Assembly: GCF_004331455.1 (NCBI RefSeq)
Contig: NZ_SJJR01000011.1
Coordinates: 62,001 to 126,000 of the forward strand
Source: Micromonospora zingiberis
GTDB lineage: Bacteria; Actinomycetota; Actinomycetes; Mycobacteriales; Micromonosporaceae
Direction of reading: 5' to 3'
DNA: 64,000 bases
Shown here: positions 26,944 to 35,753 of the stretch, piece by piece
Layout of the letters: each line of letters starts with the position of its first letter
Numbering within the stretch: position 1 is the stretch's first letter
The notes under the pieces: generated by a model
The model's input: only the letters and a program-made list of their open reading frames with translations
Told to the model about the DNA's origin: nothing
The model's database searches: none
Translations under genes and position numbers: made by a program

Positions 26944-27909
26944 ATGACGGCGATCGGTTTCCATGCCTCCCACGAGCAGATCCATCCGCGCGCCCTGCTG
27001 GATGCGGTGAGCCACGCCGAGCACGTCGGCTTCGACGCCGCGATGTGCTCCGACCACTTCGCGCCGTGGAGCGAGCGGCAGGGGCAATCCGGATTCGCCT
27101 GGTCCTGGCTCGGTGCCGCGCTACAGGCCACCGGACTGTCGTTCGGGGTGGTGAACGCGCCGGGCCAGCGCTACCACCCGGCGATCATCGCGCAGGCGAT
27201 CGGCACCCTGGCCGCGATGTACCCCGGCCGGTTCTGGGCCGCGCTGGGCTCCGGCGAGGCCGCCAACGAACACATCACCGGCGAACCCTGGCCGCGCAAG
27301 GACGTCCGCAACGCCCGGCTACGCGAGTGCGTCGAGGTGATCCGCGCCCTACTGGCCGGGGAGGAGGTCAGCCACGACGGCCTGGTCCGGGTCGACCGGG
27401 CCCGGCTGTGGACCCGTCCGGAACGCCCACCAGCGCTGGTCGGCGCCGCGGTCAGCGTCGAGACCGCCCGCTGGTGCGCCGAGTGGGCGGACGGCCTGAT
27501 CACCGTCAACGCCCCGGCCGAACACCTGCGCCGGATGATCGACGCGTACCGCGAGGCCGGCGGACGCGGACCGCTGCACCTCCAGGTCCACCTCAGCTGG
27601 GCGCCCGCGCAGGCCGAGGCCGAGGCCATCGCGTACGACCAGTGGCGCAGCAACGTCTTCGCCCCGCCGGTCTGTTGGGACCTGGACACCCCCGAACACT
27701 TCGACGTGGTGTCCGCCGAGGTCCCGATGGCCCGGCTCGCCGAAGTGGTCAACATCTCCGCCGACCTGGGCCGCCATGTGGCCTGGCTGGAGGAGTACAT
27801 CGACCTGGGCTTCGACCAGATCGCACTGCACCACGTCGGACAGGAACAGCGCCCCTTCCTCGACGCGTTCGGCGACCGCGTACTGCCCAAGCTGCGCCGT
27901 GTGGCCTGA
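26944..27909 (+). CDS. LLM-class (luciferase-fold) flavin/F420 oxidoreductase
   Basis: A 321-residue TIM-barrel protein of the luciferase-like monooxygenase class. It starts MTAIGFHASHEQIHPRALLD; MCSDHFAPWSERQGQSGFAWSW and ALGSGEAANEHITGEPWP are typical of a subgroup described as probable non-F420 flavinoid oxidoreductases (TIGR03885-like). The cofactor and substrate are unknown. The ATG at 26944 follows AGGGAAGG. It is 40 bases after gabD on the same strand and could be transcribed with it. Confidence 0.8.
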   Translation: MTAIGFHASHEQIHPRALLDAVSHAEHVGFDAAMCSDHFAPWSERQGQSGFAWSWLGAALQATGLSFGVVNAPGQRYHPAIIAQAIGTLAAMYPGRFWAALGSGEAANEHITGEPWPRKDVRNARLRECVEVIRALLAGEEVSHDGLVRVDRARLWTRPERPPALVGAAVSVETARWCAEWADGLITVNAPAEHLRRMIDAYREAGGRGPLHLQVHLSWAPAQAEAEAIAYDQWRSNVFAPPVCWDLDTPEHFDVVSAEVPMARLAEVVNISADLGRHVAWLEEYIDLGFDQIALHHVGQEQRPFLDAFGDRVLPKLRRVA

Positions 27910-27944
27910 CCGTCGCCCGTCAGGTCGGTCGGCGGATCGACACC

Positions 27945-28065
27945 TGGCCCGGCCAGGGCGGCCATGTGTGGTCAGGGCAGTCGACTTGGCCCGGCCAGGG
28001 CGGCTGGGACGGTCCGTGCGTGGTCAGGGCAGCCGGCGGATCAAGACCTGGCCCGGCCAGGGCGG
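27945..28065. repeat. Short repeats TGGCCCGGCCAGGGCGG
   Basis: The 17-mer occurs at 27945, 27987 and 28049, and GTGGTCAGGGCAG at 27968 and 28020. The last copies lie inside the 3' coding end of the acetyltransferase at 28024-28548, and encode its final residues (PPWPGQVLIRRLP on the reverse strand). The repeats seem to have extended or replaced the gene's original tail. Confidence 0.6.
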
Positions 28066-28548
28066 GCGGCCGGGACGGTCCACCGTGAACCGGTCGGTGG
28101 CGGTGAAGCCCTGCCGCTCGTACCAGCGCACCAGCGCACCGTCGTCGCCGGCGTAGCAGTCCACCCGCAGCAGACCGACGCGGCGTTCCCGGGCGAGCTG
28201 CGCGGCGTGGGCCAGTAGCTGTCCGCCGACGCCCAATCCGGCGTACGCCCGATCGGTGACCAGCAGGTTCACGTACAACTCCGGCTCGGTCGCTGCCGGC
28301 ACGTACTCGGTGGCCGTGCCCACCACCAGCGCGCCGACCGGCCGCCCGGCCACCTGGGCCAGCCACAGCCCGCCACCGGTGGCCCAGGCCTCGGCCTGGG
28401 CAATGCGGCGCGGGTCGGTCGAGGCGGCCTCGGTGCCCCACTGCCCGGTGCGTCCCCGCGCCACCAGCCAAGCGGTGGCGTCGTCGAGCAGCCGCAGGAC
28501 CACCGCGGCGTCCGCCGGCCCACCCGGCCGCAACAGGAATTCGTTCAT
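28024..28548 (-). CDS. GNAT-family N-acetyltransferase
   Basis: A 174-residue acetyltransferase. The N-terminal strand is FLLRPGGPADAAVVLRLLDDA, and the acetyl-CoA binding loop is LLVTDRAYAGLGVGGQLLAHAAQLARERR (Q/R-x-x-G-x-G/A shape), followed by LRVDCYAGDDGALVRWYERQGF. The acceptor substrate is not predictable. The start is the ATG at 28548. The last fifteen codons come from an intergenic repeat, which may be recent. There is no clear operon partner. Confidence 0.8.
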   Translation of the reverse strand: MNEFLLRPGGPADAAVVLRLLDDATAWLVARGRTGQWGTEAASTDPRRIAQAEAWATGGGLWLAQVAGRPVGALVVGTATEYVPAATEPELYVNLLVTDRAYAGLGVGGQLLAHAAQLARERRVGLLRVDCYAGDDGALVRWYERQGFTATDRFTVDRPGRPPWPGQVLIRRLP

Positions 28549-28613
28549 GCCCGCAATCCTGCTACCCACCGCACACACCTGCCGACCGGCTTCCACACCC
28601 CAGCGCGCCCCTG

Positions 28614-28927
28614 GGTTCTGTCTCGCGGATCTTGTTGGACGGGGACGGCGGGTAGGCCGATTCGAAGTTCGGCGAGTCGAGCAAGGCGTGGAAGTGGGTA
28701 CCGACCATGTCGTACCTGGCCGCCTGGTCGCGCCGGTGCTTACGCCGCTGAAGCCGCGTTCGACCTGGCTACGTTGCTCCTCCACGGCGCGGTCCAACCT
28801 CGCTGGTCGGCCTCCCGATCGACACCGCCGGGCGACCCGGTCCGCTTCACCCGATCCAAGCCGCGGATCTTGGTACGGGACGGCCCCCTCGGGGGCCGTC
28901 CCGTACCAAGATCCGCGAGACAGAACC
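28614..28927. mobile_element. MITE-like element, copy 2
   Basis: A 314-base element with perfect 21-base terminal inverted repeats; the left begins GGTTCTGTCTCGCGG and the right ends CCGCGAGACAGAACC. It shares most of its length with copy 1 at 19909-20178. A TA follows the right end. The minus strand holds a decayed frame (AVEEQRSQVERGF, then HRRDQAARYDMVG after a frame change) suggesting descent from a transposase 3' end. No intact gene is present, so movement would need a transposase elsewhere. Confidence 0.78.
28862..28917. repeat. Perfect 27-base palindrome inside MITE copy 2
   Basis: Arms 28862-28888 and 28891-28917 pair perfectly around a 2-base loop; the left arm begins CGCGGATCTTGGTACGGGAC. 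Relative to copy 1, AAA/TTT in the stem has become GGG/CCC on both arms, so pairing has been kept through compensating changes. Confidence 0.85.
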
Positions 28928-28967
28928 TAGCCCCCAAACACGAGCAAAGGTCCCACCCCGAACCCCA

Positions 28968-29200
28968 CCAAACTTCTTGATCACACCTCCCATCCCGGGT
29001 TGATCAAGAAGTTTTGGTCGGCCCACGCCCGAAAGTCAGACCGAAACCTCTTGATCACCAGGCACTGTCCGGGTGATCAAGAGGTTTCGGTCGGGCCTTG
29101 TCCGGAACCCCGACGAATAGTTCTTGATCGGCGGCTCGGCCGGGTGATCAAGAGGTTTGGGTCTGGCCGAGCGTGAAATTAGACCGAAACCTCTTGATCA
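28968..29200. repeat. Cluster of three TTGATCAAGA-type hairpins
   Basis: Three inverted repeats follow the MITE. Hairpin 1 is 28968-28983/29001-29017 (one bulged base). Hairpin 2 is 29039-29059/29072-29092 (21 perfect pairs, right arm GGTGATCAAGAGGTTTCGG). Hairpin 3 is 29145-29164/29181-29200 (one mismatch). All contain TGATCAAGA and pyrimidine/purine arms. A further half-unit is at 29122-29130. The following 29210-29345 is GGGTGGGG-rich low-complexity DNA without features. Confidence 0.75.
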
Positions 29201-29346
29201 ACTCGGGGGGCGGGTGGGGTGGAGGGTGGGGCCGGGCGGACGGTGAGGGGCCAGGGAGGAGACGGGGGTCGGGCGGACGGTGAGATCGGGGGCGAGGGCC
29301 GGGGTGGTGGGTGGGGGTGGGGTGGGGCCGGGTGGGTGGGGTGGGG

Positions 29347-29384
29347 CCGGGTGGGGCGCCGGTCGCCGACGGCGCCCCACCCGG
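29347..29384. terminator. Terminator of the GH9 cellulase gene
   Basis: A 15-base perfect stem, CCGGGTGGGGCGCCG with CGGCGCCCCACCCGG, and an 8-base loop lie directly after the stop of the GH9 gene on the minus strand. Confidence 0.75.
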
Positions 29385-29387
29385 GGA

Positions 29388-32000
29388 TCAGGAGGCGGCG
29401 CAGGGAGCGCCGTTGACCGTGATCAGGTTGGGGTTCGGGCTGGCGCCGCCGGTGGTGGTGGCGTTGAAGCCGAACATCGCCGTGCCGCCGGGGGCGATCC
29501 GGGCGTTGTACGACTCGTTCTTCGCGGTGACCGTGGCGCCGGACTGGGTCACGTTCGCCATCCACGCCTCGCGGACCTTGGCGTCGCCGGTGAAGGCGAA
29601 CCGGGCGGTCCAGCCGTTCACCGTGGTCGTGCCGGTGTTGCGGAGGGTCACCTGGGCGGTGAAGCCGGTGCCGCCGTGCCAGGTGCCGTAGTTGGTGTAC
29701 GTCACCGAGCAGGTCGGTGCGGGCACCGCCTTGGCGTCACCCTGGTCGGCCAGGAACGAGGCGATCCAGGTCAGCGCCGAGTTCCAGTTGATCGCCACCT
29801 CGTTGGTCGAGTACGAGGCGATGTCGTCGACGAAGCAGAACATCGGGGCGCAGCCGGCGAGCAACTGTTCCACGAAGGGGTCCTGTAGGTCGGCGTTGGG
29901 GCCACCGGCCAGCGAACCGGCGGGCGGCTTGGGCATGGTCGGGTCGAGCTGGTAGCCGAAGATGCGGCTGTGCTGGTTCTGCGCCGCGTGCTCGCCCCAC
30001 CCGGTGACGTACGAGATGTTCAGCGCGTTGCGGCCGAGGATGTAGTCCATCGCCTGCACCGCGCCGTCGCGGTACTTCGCCTGCCCGGTCAGGTCGAAGG
30101 CGGTGGCCAGCACGACCGCGTTGTTGATCACGTTGCTGTTGCCGCCCCAGAAGTAGCTGCCGGCGTCACCGGGCATCGGCAGCCCGTACGCCTGCCGGCG
30201 GATCTCGGCGAGGTAGCCGTCGGCGGCGGCGGTGACCGACGCGCGGATGCGGGTCAGTTCGGCCGCCGGTAGCCCGTTGGGCACGGTGGCCAGGTCGAGG
30301 CGGCCCAGCGCGGCCACGCTCTGCCAGCCGAAGCCCCGGGCGTCGAACACGTTGCCGGTGTGGTGCGGCGAGGCGGTCAGGTCGGCGAGGTAGGCGGGCT
30401 CACCGGTGGTCAGGTACAGCTCCACAGCCGCCCAGTAGAACTCGTCGGCGACGTTGTCGTCGCTGTACGTGCCACCGCCGTTGCCGTCGGCCGGGTCGGC
30501 GTACCGGGTCGGGTTGGCCTTGGCCGCGGCGTACGCGGTCTTCGCCGCGCTGCCGCACCGCTGGGCGAACGCCGCGTCGTACGGGGCGAACAGCCGGGCG
30601 CACTGGGCGGCCACGGCGGCCAGGTTCAGCGTGGCGGCGGTGGACGGCGGGTGCAGTTCGCGCGGCTCCGGGTCGTCCTCGGGCTGCAACGGCAGCCCGG
30701 TCCAGTTCCGGTCGTGGATCTTGTGGTGGGCCATCCCGGCCAGTGGCTTGCCGGCCGGCACCTGCATGCGCAGCAGGAACTCCAGCTCCCAGCGGGCCTC
30801 GTCGAGGATGTCCGGCACCCCGTTGTCGCGCTCGGGCAGCCGCAGCGTGCCGTCGCCCAGGGCGGCGCCGAACCCGGCGGTGGCCGCGTTCTTGGTCCGC
30901 TCGAAGGTGCTCAGCAACTGGTAGGTGGCGATGCCCCCGTTGACCACGTACTTGCCGTGGTCACCCGCGTCGTACCAGCCGCCGCGTACGTCGAGGCGGT
31001 AGTCGCAGACGCCGGGCTGGCAGGGTACGTCGATGTCGCCCTGGTTGGGCGCGACGCCCACGTGCCCGGCCGGGCGGGCGTACTCCTCGCCGACCAGGTC
31101 ACCGTCGATGGCGATGCCGCTGCGCTGGATGTAGAAGAACTGGAGCGCGTCGGAGCGCAGTTGGTCGTAGAGCGTGCCGGAGACGTCGAACGGGTGGCTC
31201 ACCTCGCCGTCGATCGCCAGGGTCAGGCCGCGTCCGGGGGTGCGGTACGACGAGAAGTCGACCGAGTGGACGTTCTGGGCCGATGCCGGGTCGACGCCGC
31301 GCGGGGTGGTGGTGCCGCGGGCGAGTACGGCACCGGAGGCGGAGCGCAGCTGCCAGGGCAGCGCCGTGGTGGCGTCGGTGACCACGGTCGCGTTCTTCGG
31401 CCCGTGCGGCAGGTAGCCGACCTGGTTGACCCGTACCCGTGGGCCGGTGTCCGGCACGTACGGCTCGGGCGGGTTTCCGCCGCGCAGCGAGACGTTGTCC
31501 AGGCAGATGGTCTGCTCCTGGGCACTGCCACCGACCTGGAAGATCAGCTGGGCCCGGGTGTCGTCGCTGGGGGCGACGAAGGTCCGCTCGACGCGTTGCA
31601 GGGTGGGCGTGGCGGCGGCGTTGACGGAGTAGTAGCCGGTGTAGGGCGCGCTGCCGAGTTGCAGCACGGCGGTCACCGAGCTGCCCGGGGTCGCCCGGAC
31701 GTCGAAGCCGAGCGTGTATTCGGCGCCGGCGACCAGCGGGACGCCGTCGTGACCGATGCCGGCGTCCCACGGGTTGCCCAGGCCGCCGGCAACGGTGGTG
31801 CAGAGCTGGCCGTCGGTCACGCCGAGCGGGCCGGTGCCGTAGGAGAACCAGGGCGACACGCCGTTGCTGAAATCGCCGTTGTTGATCTGTTCGGGGGCGT
31901 CGGCCGGGGGGTCGGCGTACGCGGTGCCGGCACTTGCGCCGGCCAGCGCCACGGCGGTTGCCGCAGCAAGCACCGCGAGACGACGTCGGGATGGCGTCAC
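29388..32000 (-). CDS. Secreted GH9 endoglucanase with CBM4 and CBM2
   Basis: An 870-residue secreted cellulase. Order: signal peptide (residues 1-29, cleaved near TAYA), CBM4/9-type binding module to about 175, an Ig-like domain from RVRVNQVGYLPHGP, the GH9 catalytic domain, and a C-terminal CBM2 beginning CSVTYTNYGTWHGGTGF. Catalytic aspartates sit in GGWYDAGDHGKYVVNGG and the general-acid glutamate in STNEVAINWNSAL. This is a processive-type 'theme' architecture known from actinobacterial cellulases. The start is the GTG at 32000 behind GGAAGG; upstream in-frame codons have no family match. A perfect CebR-type operator lies 50-63 bases upstream, so cellobiose induction is likely. Confidence 0.93.
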   Translation of the reverse strand: MTPSRRRLAVLAAATAVALAGASAGTAYADPPADAPEQINNGDFSNGVSPWFSYGTGPLGVTDGQLCTTVAGGLGNPWDAGIGHDGVPLVAGAEYTLGFDVRATPGSSVTAVLQLGSAPYTGYYSVNAAATPTLQRVERTFVAPSDDTRAQLIFQVGGSAQEQTICLDNVSLRGGNPPEPYVPDTGPRVRVNQVGYLPHGPKNATVVTDATTALPWQLRSASGAVLARGTTTPRGVDPASAQNVHSVDFSSYRTPGRGLTLAIDGEVSHPFDVSGTLYDQLRSDALQFFYIQRSGIAIDGDLVGEEYARPAGHVGVAPNQGDIDVPCQPGVCDYRLDVRGGWYDAGDHGKYVVNGGIATYQLLSTFERTKNAATAGFGAALGDGTLRLPERDNGVPDILDEARWELEFLLRMQVPAGKPLAGMAHHKIHDRNWTGLPLQPEDDPEPRELHPPSTAATLNLAAVAAQCARLFAPYDAAFAQRCGSAAKTAYAAAKANPTRYADPADGNGGGTYSDDNVADEFYWAAVELYLTTGEPAYLADLTASPHHTGNVFDARGFGWQSVAALGRLDLATVPNGLPAAELTRIRASVTAAADGYLAEIRRQAYGLPMPGDAGSYFWGGNSNVINNAVVLATAFDLTGQAKYRDGAVQAMDYILGRNALNISYVTGWGEHAAQNQHSRIFGYQLDPTMPKPPAGSLAGGPNADLQDPFVEQLLAGCAPMFCFVDDIASYSTNEVAINWNSALTWIASFLADQGDAKAVPAPTCSVTYTNYGTWHGGTGFTAQVTLRNTGTTTVNGWTARFAFTGDAKVREAWMANVTQSGATVTAKNESYNARIAPGGTAMFGFNATTTGGASPNPNLITVNGAPCAAS

Positions 32001-32049
32001 GGGGGATCCTTCCGACGAACGGGACGGGCGGTAGGGTGGTGGAGAATGC

Positions 32050-32063
32050 TGGGAGCGCTCCCA
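32050..32063. promoter_or_regulatory. CebR-type operator upstream of GH9 cellulase
   Basis: TGGGAGCGCTCCCA is a perfect 14-base palindrome identical to the operator of the LacI-family repressor CebR, which controls cellulose and cello-oligosaccharide use in Streptomyces. It lies in the promoter region of the GH9 gene (start 32000, minus). A near-identical site precedes the GH6 gene at 45295. Confidence 0.85.
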
Positions 32064-32216
32064 GGTATCGGGCATGTTTCCAGGGTCGGCGGACGCTGTC
32101 AATCGATCGCGTCCGATCCGCTGCGGGGTCGGTCAGCAGTGAGATTCGCCGCGCCGCGCCCGGTCGTCCCGATCTCCTAGAGACAACCGCGCCCTTCGCC
32201 TGGCAGGCTGCGTGCC

Positions 32217-32945
32217 ATGACCCTGAAGCTACGTTCTGCCGGAACGAGCGACCGTGGGCTGATCCGCAGCGGTAACCAGGACGCCGTGCACGCCGGTGCC
32301 TGGCTCGTCGCCGTCGCCGACGGCATGGGTGGCATGGCCGCAGGTGACCTGGCCAGTGCCATCGCCATCGACGCGATGGCGCCGCTGGACGTGGAGACCC
32401 CCGAGGACGCCTTGGTCGCCGCGTTGCAGAGCGGCATCCAACTGGCCACCGGCCGGATCCGCCAGGCGGTCGCGGAGGACCCGCAGCGGCAGGGGATGGG
32501 TACCACGCTGACCGCGTTGCTGTTCGCGCGTACCGGCAGCTGCCTGGCGCTGGCGCACGTGGGTGACTCCCGGGCGTACCTGTTCCGCGAGGGCGTGCTG
32601 AAGCAGATCACCCGGGACGACACCTTCGTGCAGATGCTCGTCGACCAGGGACTGATCACCCCCGAGCAGGCCGGCAGTCACCCCCGCCGGGCCGTGGTCA
32701 CCCAGGCGCTGCAGGGCGACGACGTCGCACCGACGTACGCGACGATGCTGCCCTGGGCCGGCGACCGTTGGCTGCTGTGCAGCGACGGCCTGTCCAACGT
32801 CGTGCAGGCCGACACGCTGGCCGAGGTGCTGGCCGGCTACCCGGATCGCCAGGAGTGCGCGCGGCGGCTGATCGACCTCGCCTTGCGTGCCGGCGGACCG
32901 GACAACGTGACGGTCGTCGTCGCGGACGTGGTCGACGAGGACTGA
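32217..32945 (+). CDS. PP2C-family serine/threonine phosphatase
   Basis: A 242-residue soluble phosphatase of the bacterial PstP type, which removes phosphate from Ser/Thr using two metal ions. Metal-binding motifs are in order: SGNQDAVHAG, VAVADGMGGMAAGD, AHVGDSRAYLFREG, LLCSDGLSN and GGPDNVTVVVAD. Unlike PstP there is no transmembrane or extracellular region, so it acts in the cytosol. It is not next to kinase or cell-division genes. The start is the ATG at 32217. The upstream intergenic region separates it from the divergent cellulase gene. Confidence 0.88.
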   Translation: MTLKLRSAGTSDRGLIRSGNQDAVHAGAWLVAVADGMGGMAAGDLASAIAIDAMAPLDVETPEDALVAALQSGIQLATGRIRQAVAEDPQRQGMGTTLTALLFARTGSCLALAHVGDSRAYLFREGVLKQITRDDTFVQMLVDQGLITPEQAGSHPRRAVVTQALQGDDVAPTYATMLPWAGDRWLLCSDGLSNVVQADTLAEVLAGYPDRQECARRLIDLALRAGGPDNVTVVVADVVDED

Positions 32946-33173
32946 GGCGGCCAACCGGCACCACACCACCTCGCCCTCCGCCGAAGACCGCGAACGGGAC
33001 GTTGCTCCGATGGCCCCGTCGCCGTCGTGGCGGCGTTCTAGTGTTGGCCGAGGCGGCATGTTCCTCGGGACCGGCCTGGTCGAGGCAGCCGCCGTCCACG
33101 GGATGCGCGCCTGACCGGGCGACGGCCGGCAATCCCACCTGCTTGATCCCGATCACGGGGACAGGAGGCATGC

Positions 33174-34400
33174 ATGGCTGTCAAGACCGAGGCGCCGGTA
33201 CGCACCGCGCAGATCCGGCCGTTCACGGTGGAGATTCCGCAGGCGGAGCTGGACGCGTTGCGCAAGCGCATCGCGGCGACCCGCTGGCCGGACAAGGAGA
33301 CCGTCGACGACCAGTCGCAGGGCGTGCCGCTCGCCACCATCCAGGCGCTCGCGGGCTACTGGGAGAAGGAGTACGACTGGCGGAAGATCGAGGCGAGACT
33401 CAACGATCTGCCGCAGTTCATGACCGAGATCGACGGGCTGGACATCCACTTCATCCACGTCCGGTCGCGACACGAGGACGCGCTCCCGCTCGTCGTCACG
33501 CACGGATGGCCCGGATCCGTGATCGAGCAGCTCAAAATCATCGGGCCGCTCACCGACCCCACCGCGCACGGCGGTAGCGCGTCGGACGCCTTCCACCTGG
33601 TGATCCCGTCGTTGCCGGGGCACGGCTTCTCGGGCAAGCCCACCGTCGGCGGTTGGGGACCCGAGCACATCGCAGGCGCCTGGACGGAACTGATGAAGCG
33701 CCTCGGGTACACCCGGTTCGTGGCCCAGGGCGGCGACTGGGGCGCGATCGTCACCGACCAGATGGGTGTGCAGGCGCCGGCGGAACTGCTCGGCATCCAC
33801 ACCAACATGCCGGGCGCGGTGCCGCCGGACCTCGACGCGTTGTTCCAGTCCGACGTCTCCGGGGCGACCAACGCGCTCGGTTCCCTGCCGGGCGATCTCA
33901 CCGCCGAGGAACAGCACGCGAGTGAGCAGCTGGACTTCGTGTGGAAGCACGTCGCGTACGCCCTGATGATGGCGACCCGGCCGCAGACGCTGACCGGGTT
34001 GGCGGATTCACCGGTGGGCCTGGCGGCGTTCCTGCTCGACCACGACGCCCGGAGCCTGGACCTGATCTGTCAGGCCTTCGCCGGCCGCCGGGTCGGCCTG
34101 ACCCGGGACGACATCCTCGACAACATCACGCTCTACTGGCTGACGAACACGGCGGTCTCCGCGTCGCGTCTCTACGCGGAGAACCAGCTCTCCTTCTTCG
34201 CCACCAAGGGCGTCTCGGTGCCGACCGCGGTGAGCGCCTTCCCGGACGAGCTGTACCAGGCTCCGCGCAGCTGGGTCGAGCGGGCGTACCCGAATCTCAT
34301 CTACTACCACCAGCTGGACAAGGGTGGGCACTTCGCGGCCTGGGAACAGCCGGAGGTCTTCGCCGAGGAACTTCGTGCCGGCTTCCGGCCACTTCGCTAG
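33174..34400 (+). CDS. Epoxide hydrolase (alpha/beta hydrolase)
   Basis: A 408-residue hydrolase with the epoxide hydrolase N-terminal domain (IRPFTVEIPQAELDALRKRI, TRWPDKET) and an alpha/beta core. HGWPGS forms the oxyanion hole, GGDWGAIV holds the nucleophilic aspartate, two tyrosines for epoxide activation are plausible in the lid, and KGGHFAAWEQPE contains the catalytic histidine. It resembles juvenile-hormone/microsomal-type enzymes used in bacteria for detoxification. AGGAGG precedes the ATG at 33174. The 228 bases before it contain nothing recognised. A strong terminator follows at 34447. Confidence 0.88.
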   Translation: MAVKTEAPVRTAQIRPFTVEIPQAELDALRKRIAATRWPDKETVDDQSQGVPLATIQALAGYWEKEYDWRKIEARLNDLPQFMTEIDGLDIHFIHVRSRHEDALPLVVTHGWPGSVIEQLKIIGPLTDPTAHGGSASDAFHLVIPSLPGHGFSGKPTVGGWGPEHIAGAWTELMKRLGYTRFVAQGGDWGAIVTDQMGVQAPAELLGIHTNMPGAVPPDLDALFQSDVSGATNALGSLPGDLTAEEQHASEQLDFVWKHVAYALMMATRPQTLTGLADSPVGLAAFLLDHDARSLDLICQAFAGRRVGLTRDDILDNITLYWLTNTAVSASRLYAENQLSFFATKGVSVPTAVSAFPDELYQAPRSWVERAYPNLIYYHQLDKGGHFAAWEQPEVFAEELRAGFRPLR

Positions 34401-34446
34401 CACGCACCGTGGGCCGGGCGTCGAGGTGTTCGGTGCAGGCCGGTGC

Positions 34447-34481
34447 ACAGGGGCAGCCTCCCGGGTGGAGGCTGCCCCTGT
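34447..34481. terminator. Bidirectional terminator between epoxide hydrolase and DUF397
   Basis: A perfect 15-base stem (ACAGGGGCAGCCTCC with its complement) and five-base loop lie between two convergent genes. Confidence 0.8.
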
Positions 34482-34523
34482 TCGGCACCGCTGCCGGTGC
34501 CCCGCGTCTGCGCGCCGGACGGC

Positions 34524-34724
34524 TCAGCGGCCGTCGGCCTCGTCGAGGCCGAGCACGAAGGCGTTCCAGGCCGACGCCGCGAAGGCCAGAACCGGCCCGC
34601 CGCGATCCTTGCTGTCCCGCACCGCGACGTGACCGTCGACGGTGGCGACCTCCACGCAGTTGCCGTTACCCACACTGCGCGTGCTGGTGCGCCACTTCGC
34701 TCGGGACAGGTCGAGCGCGGTCAT
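34524..34724 (-). CDS. DUF397 protein
   Basis: A 66-residue DUF397 protein: KWRTSTRSVGNGNCVEVATV, then VAVRDSKDRGGPVLAFAASAWNAF. In actinomycetes this family nearly always pairs with an Xre-type regulator bearing a DUF5753 domain, as here 43 bases upstream. The BldB/WhiJ-related pairs affect development, and some have been proposed to act as toxin-antitoxin-like modules. This pair is a typical member; its target genes are unknown. Confidence 0.88.
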   Translation of the reverse strand: MTALDLSRAKWRTSTRSVGNGNCVEVATVDGHVAVRDSKDRGGPVLAFAASAWNAFVLGLDEADGR

Positions 34725-34767
34725 CGCGATCCCTTCGTCGATACTGACGGTGACCGCGCCAGCGCGG

Positions 34768-35610
34768 TCACGTATAGTAGCGAGAGGCTTCCTTCAGGCG
34801 GATCATGGATGCCGTGGGATCGAGCGCCAACCGGCACAGCCTCTCGTGCACAAGGCTATACGAGCGCACCTGCGTAGCCTCCTCCAGTGCCAGGCCTGTC
34901 GTGAGATTTTCCAGGTAGACAACGGCGGCGTCGGCGGCGTCGGCGAACGTGAGGAGGACGTACGGCGAGTTCATCGCGGGGTGCCCGCCGGCCTCGAACG
35001 GAAGTACCTGGATCGTGACGTTCGGTAGTTGAGCGACAGTCTCCAAATGGGACAGTTGTCCGGCCATGACGGCCCGATTGCTGACAGGGCGTAACAATAC
35101 GGCCTCGTTCAACACCACCGACAGCTCTACCGGATCGTCACTGCGAAGGACGTCCTGCCGGCGCAGCCGGGCGGCCACCTTGCGGTCGAGGTCGTCCTCG
35201 CCGGCGGTCAGCCGGTAGACGTCCCGGGCGTACGCCTCGGTCTGCAACAGGCCGGGCACCGCCTCGGCCTCGTACGTGCGCAGGGTGGCGGCCTCGGCCT
35301 CCAGTCCGACGTAGAACTCGAACCACTCCGGCAGCACGTCGCTGTAGTGCTGCCACCAGCCGCGTTGCTGGGCACCGCGGGCGATCTCGATGAGTGCCTC
35401 GGCGTCGTTGCCGGTCACCTGGTACAGCGCCAGCGCGGCACGTACGTCGCGCGGCTTGATGCCGATCTGGGCGTTCTCGATGCGGGACAGGTTGCTTTTG
35501 GACATGTCCAATTGCCGAGCGGCGGCATCCAGGGTCATTCCGGTGCTTTCGCGCAATTGGCGCAGTTCCCGGGCGATGCGGCGGCGGCGGACGGTGGGGC
35601 TCGCGGTCAC
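34768..35610 (-). CDS. Xre-family regulator with DUF5753 domain
   Basis: A 280-residue regulator. The N-terminal helix-turn-helix is IARELRQLRESTGMTLDAAARQL followed by MSKSNLSRIENAQIGIKPRD. The DUF5753 effector domain begins near LPEWFEFYVGLEAEAATLRTYEAEAVPGLLQTEAYA and extends to the end. The GTG start at 35610 is only one base from GGAGG, so either spacing is unusual or initiation is inefficient. It pairs with the downstream DUF397 gene on the same strand and is divergent from the GPP34 gene. Confidence 0.88.
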   Translation of the reverse strand: MTASPTVRRRRIARELRQLRESTGMTLDAAARQLDMSKSNLSRIENAQIGIKPRDVRAALALYQVTGNDAEALIEIARGAQQRGWWQHYSDVLPEWFEFYVGLEAEAATLRTYEAEAVPGLLQTEAYARDVYRLTAGEDDLDRKVAARLRRQDVLRSDDPVELSVVLNEAVLLRPVSNRAVMAGQLSHLETVAQLPNVTIQVLPFEAGGHPAMNSPYVLLTFADAADAAVVYLENLTTGLALEEATQVRSYSLVHERLCRLALDPTASMIRLKEASRYYT

Positions 35611-35753
35611 CCTCCGAGTCTGTCATGGGAAAAGGCGCAGGTCGCATCAGTACGGAGTGCAACTGTCGAATACGGGAGTTGCATTGCAGTTGCCCGAGGT
35701 GCATGCTTGCCCGAAGTTAGCGATCACAATGGACGGCGATTCCGGGAGGACGT

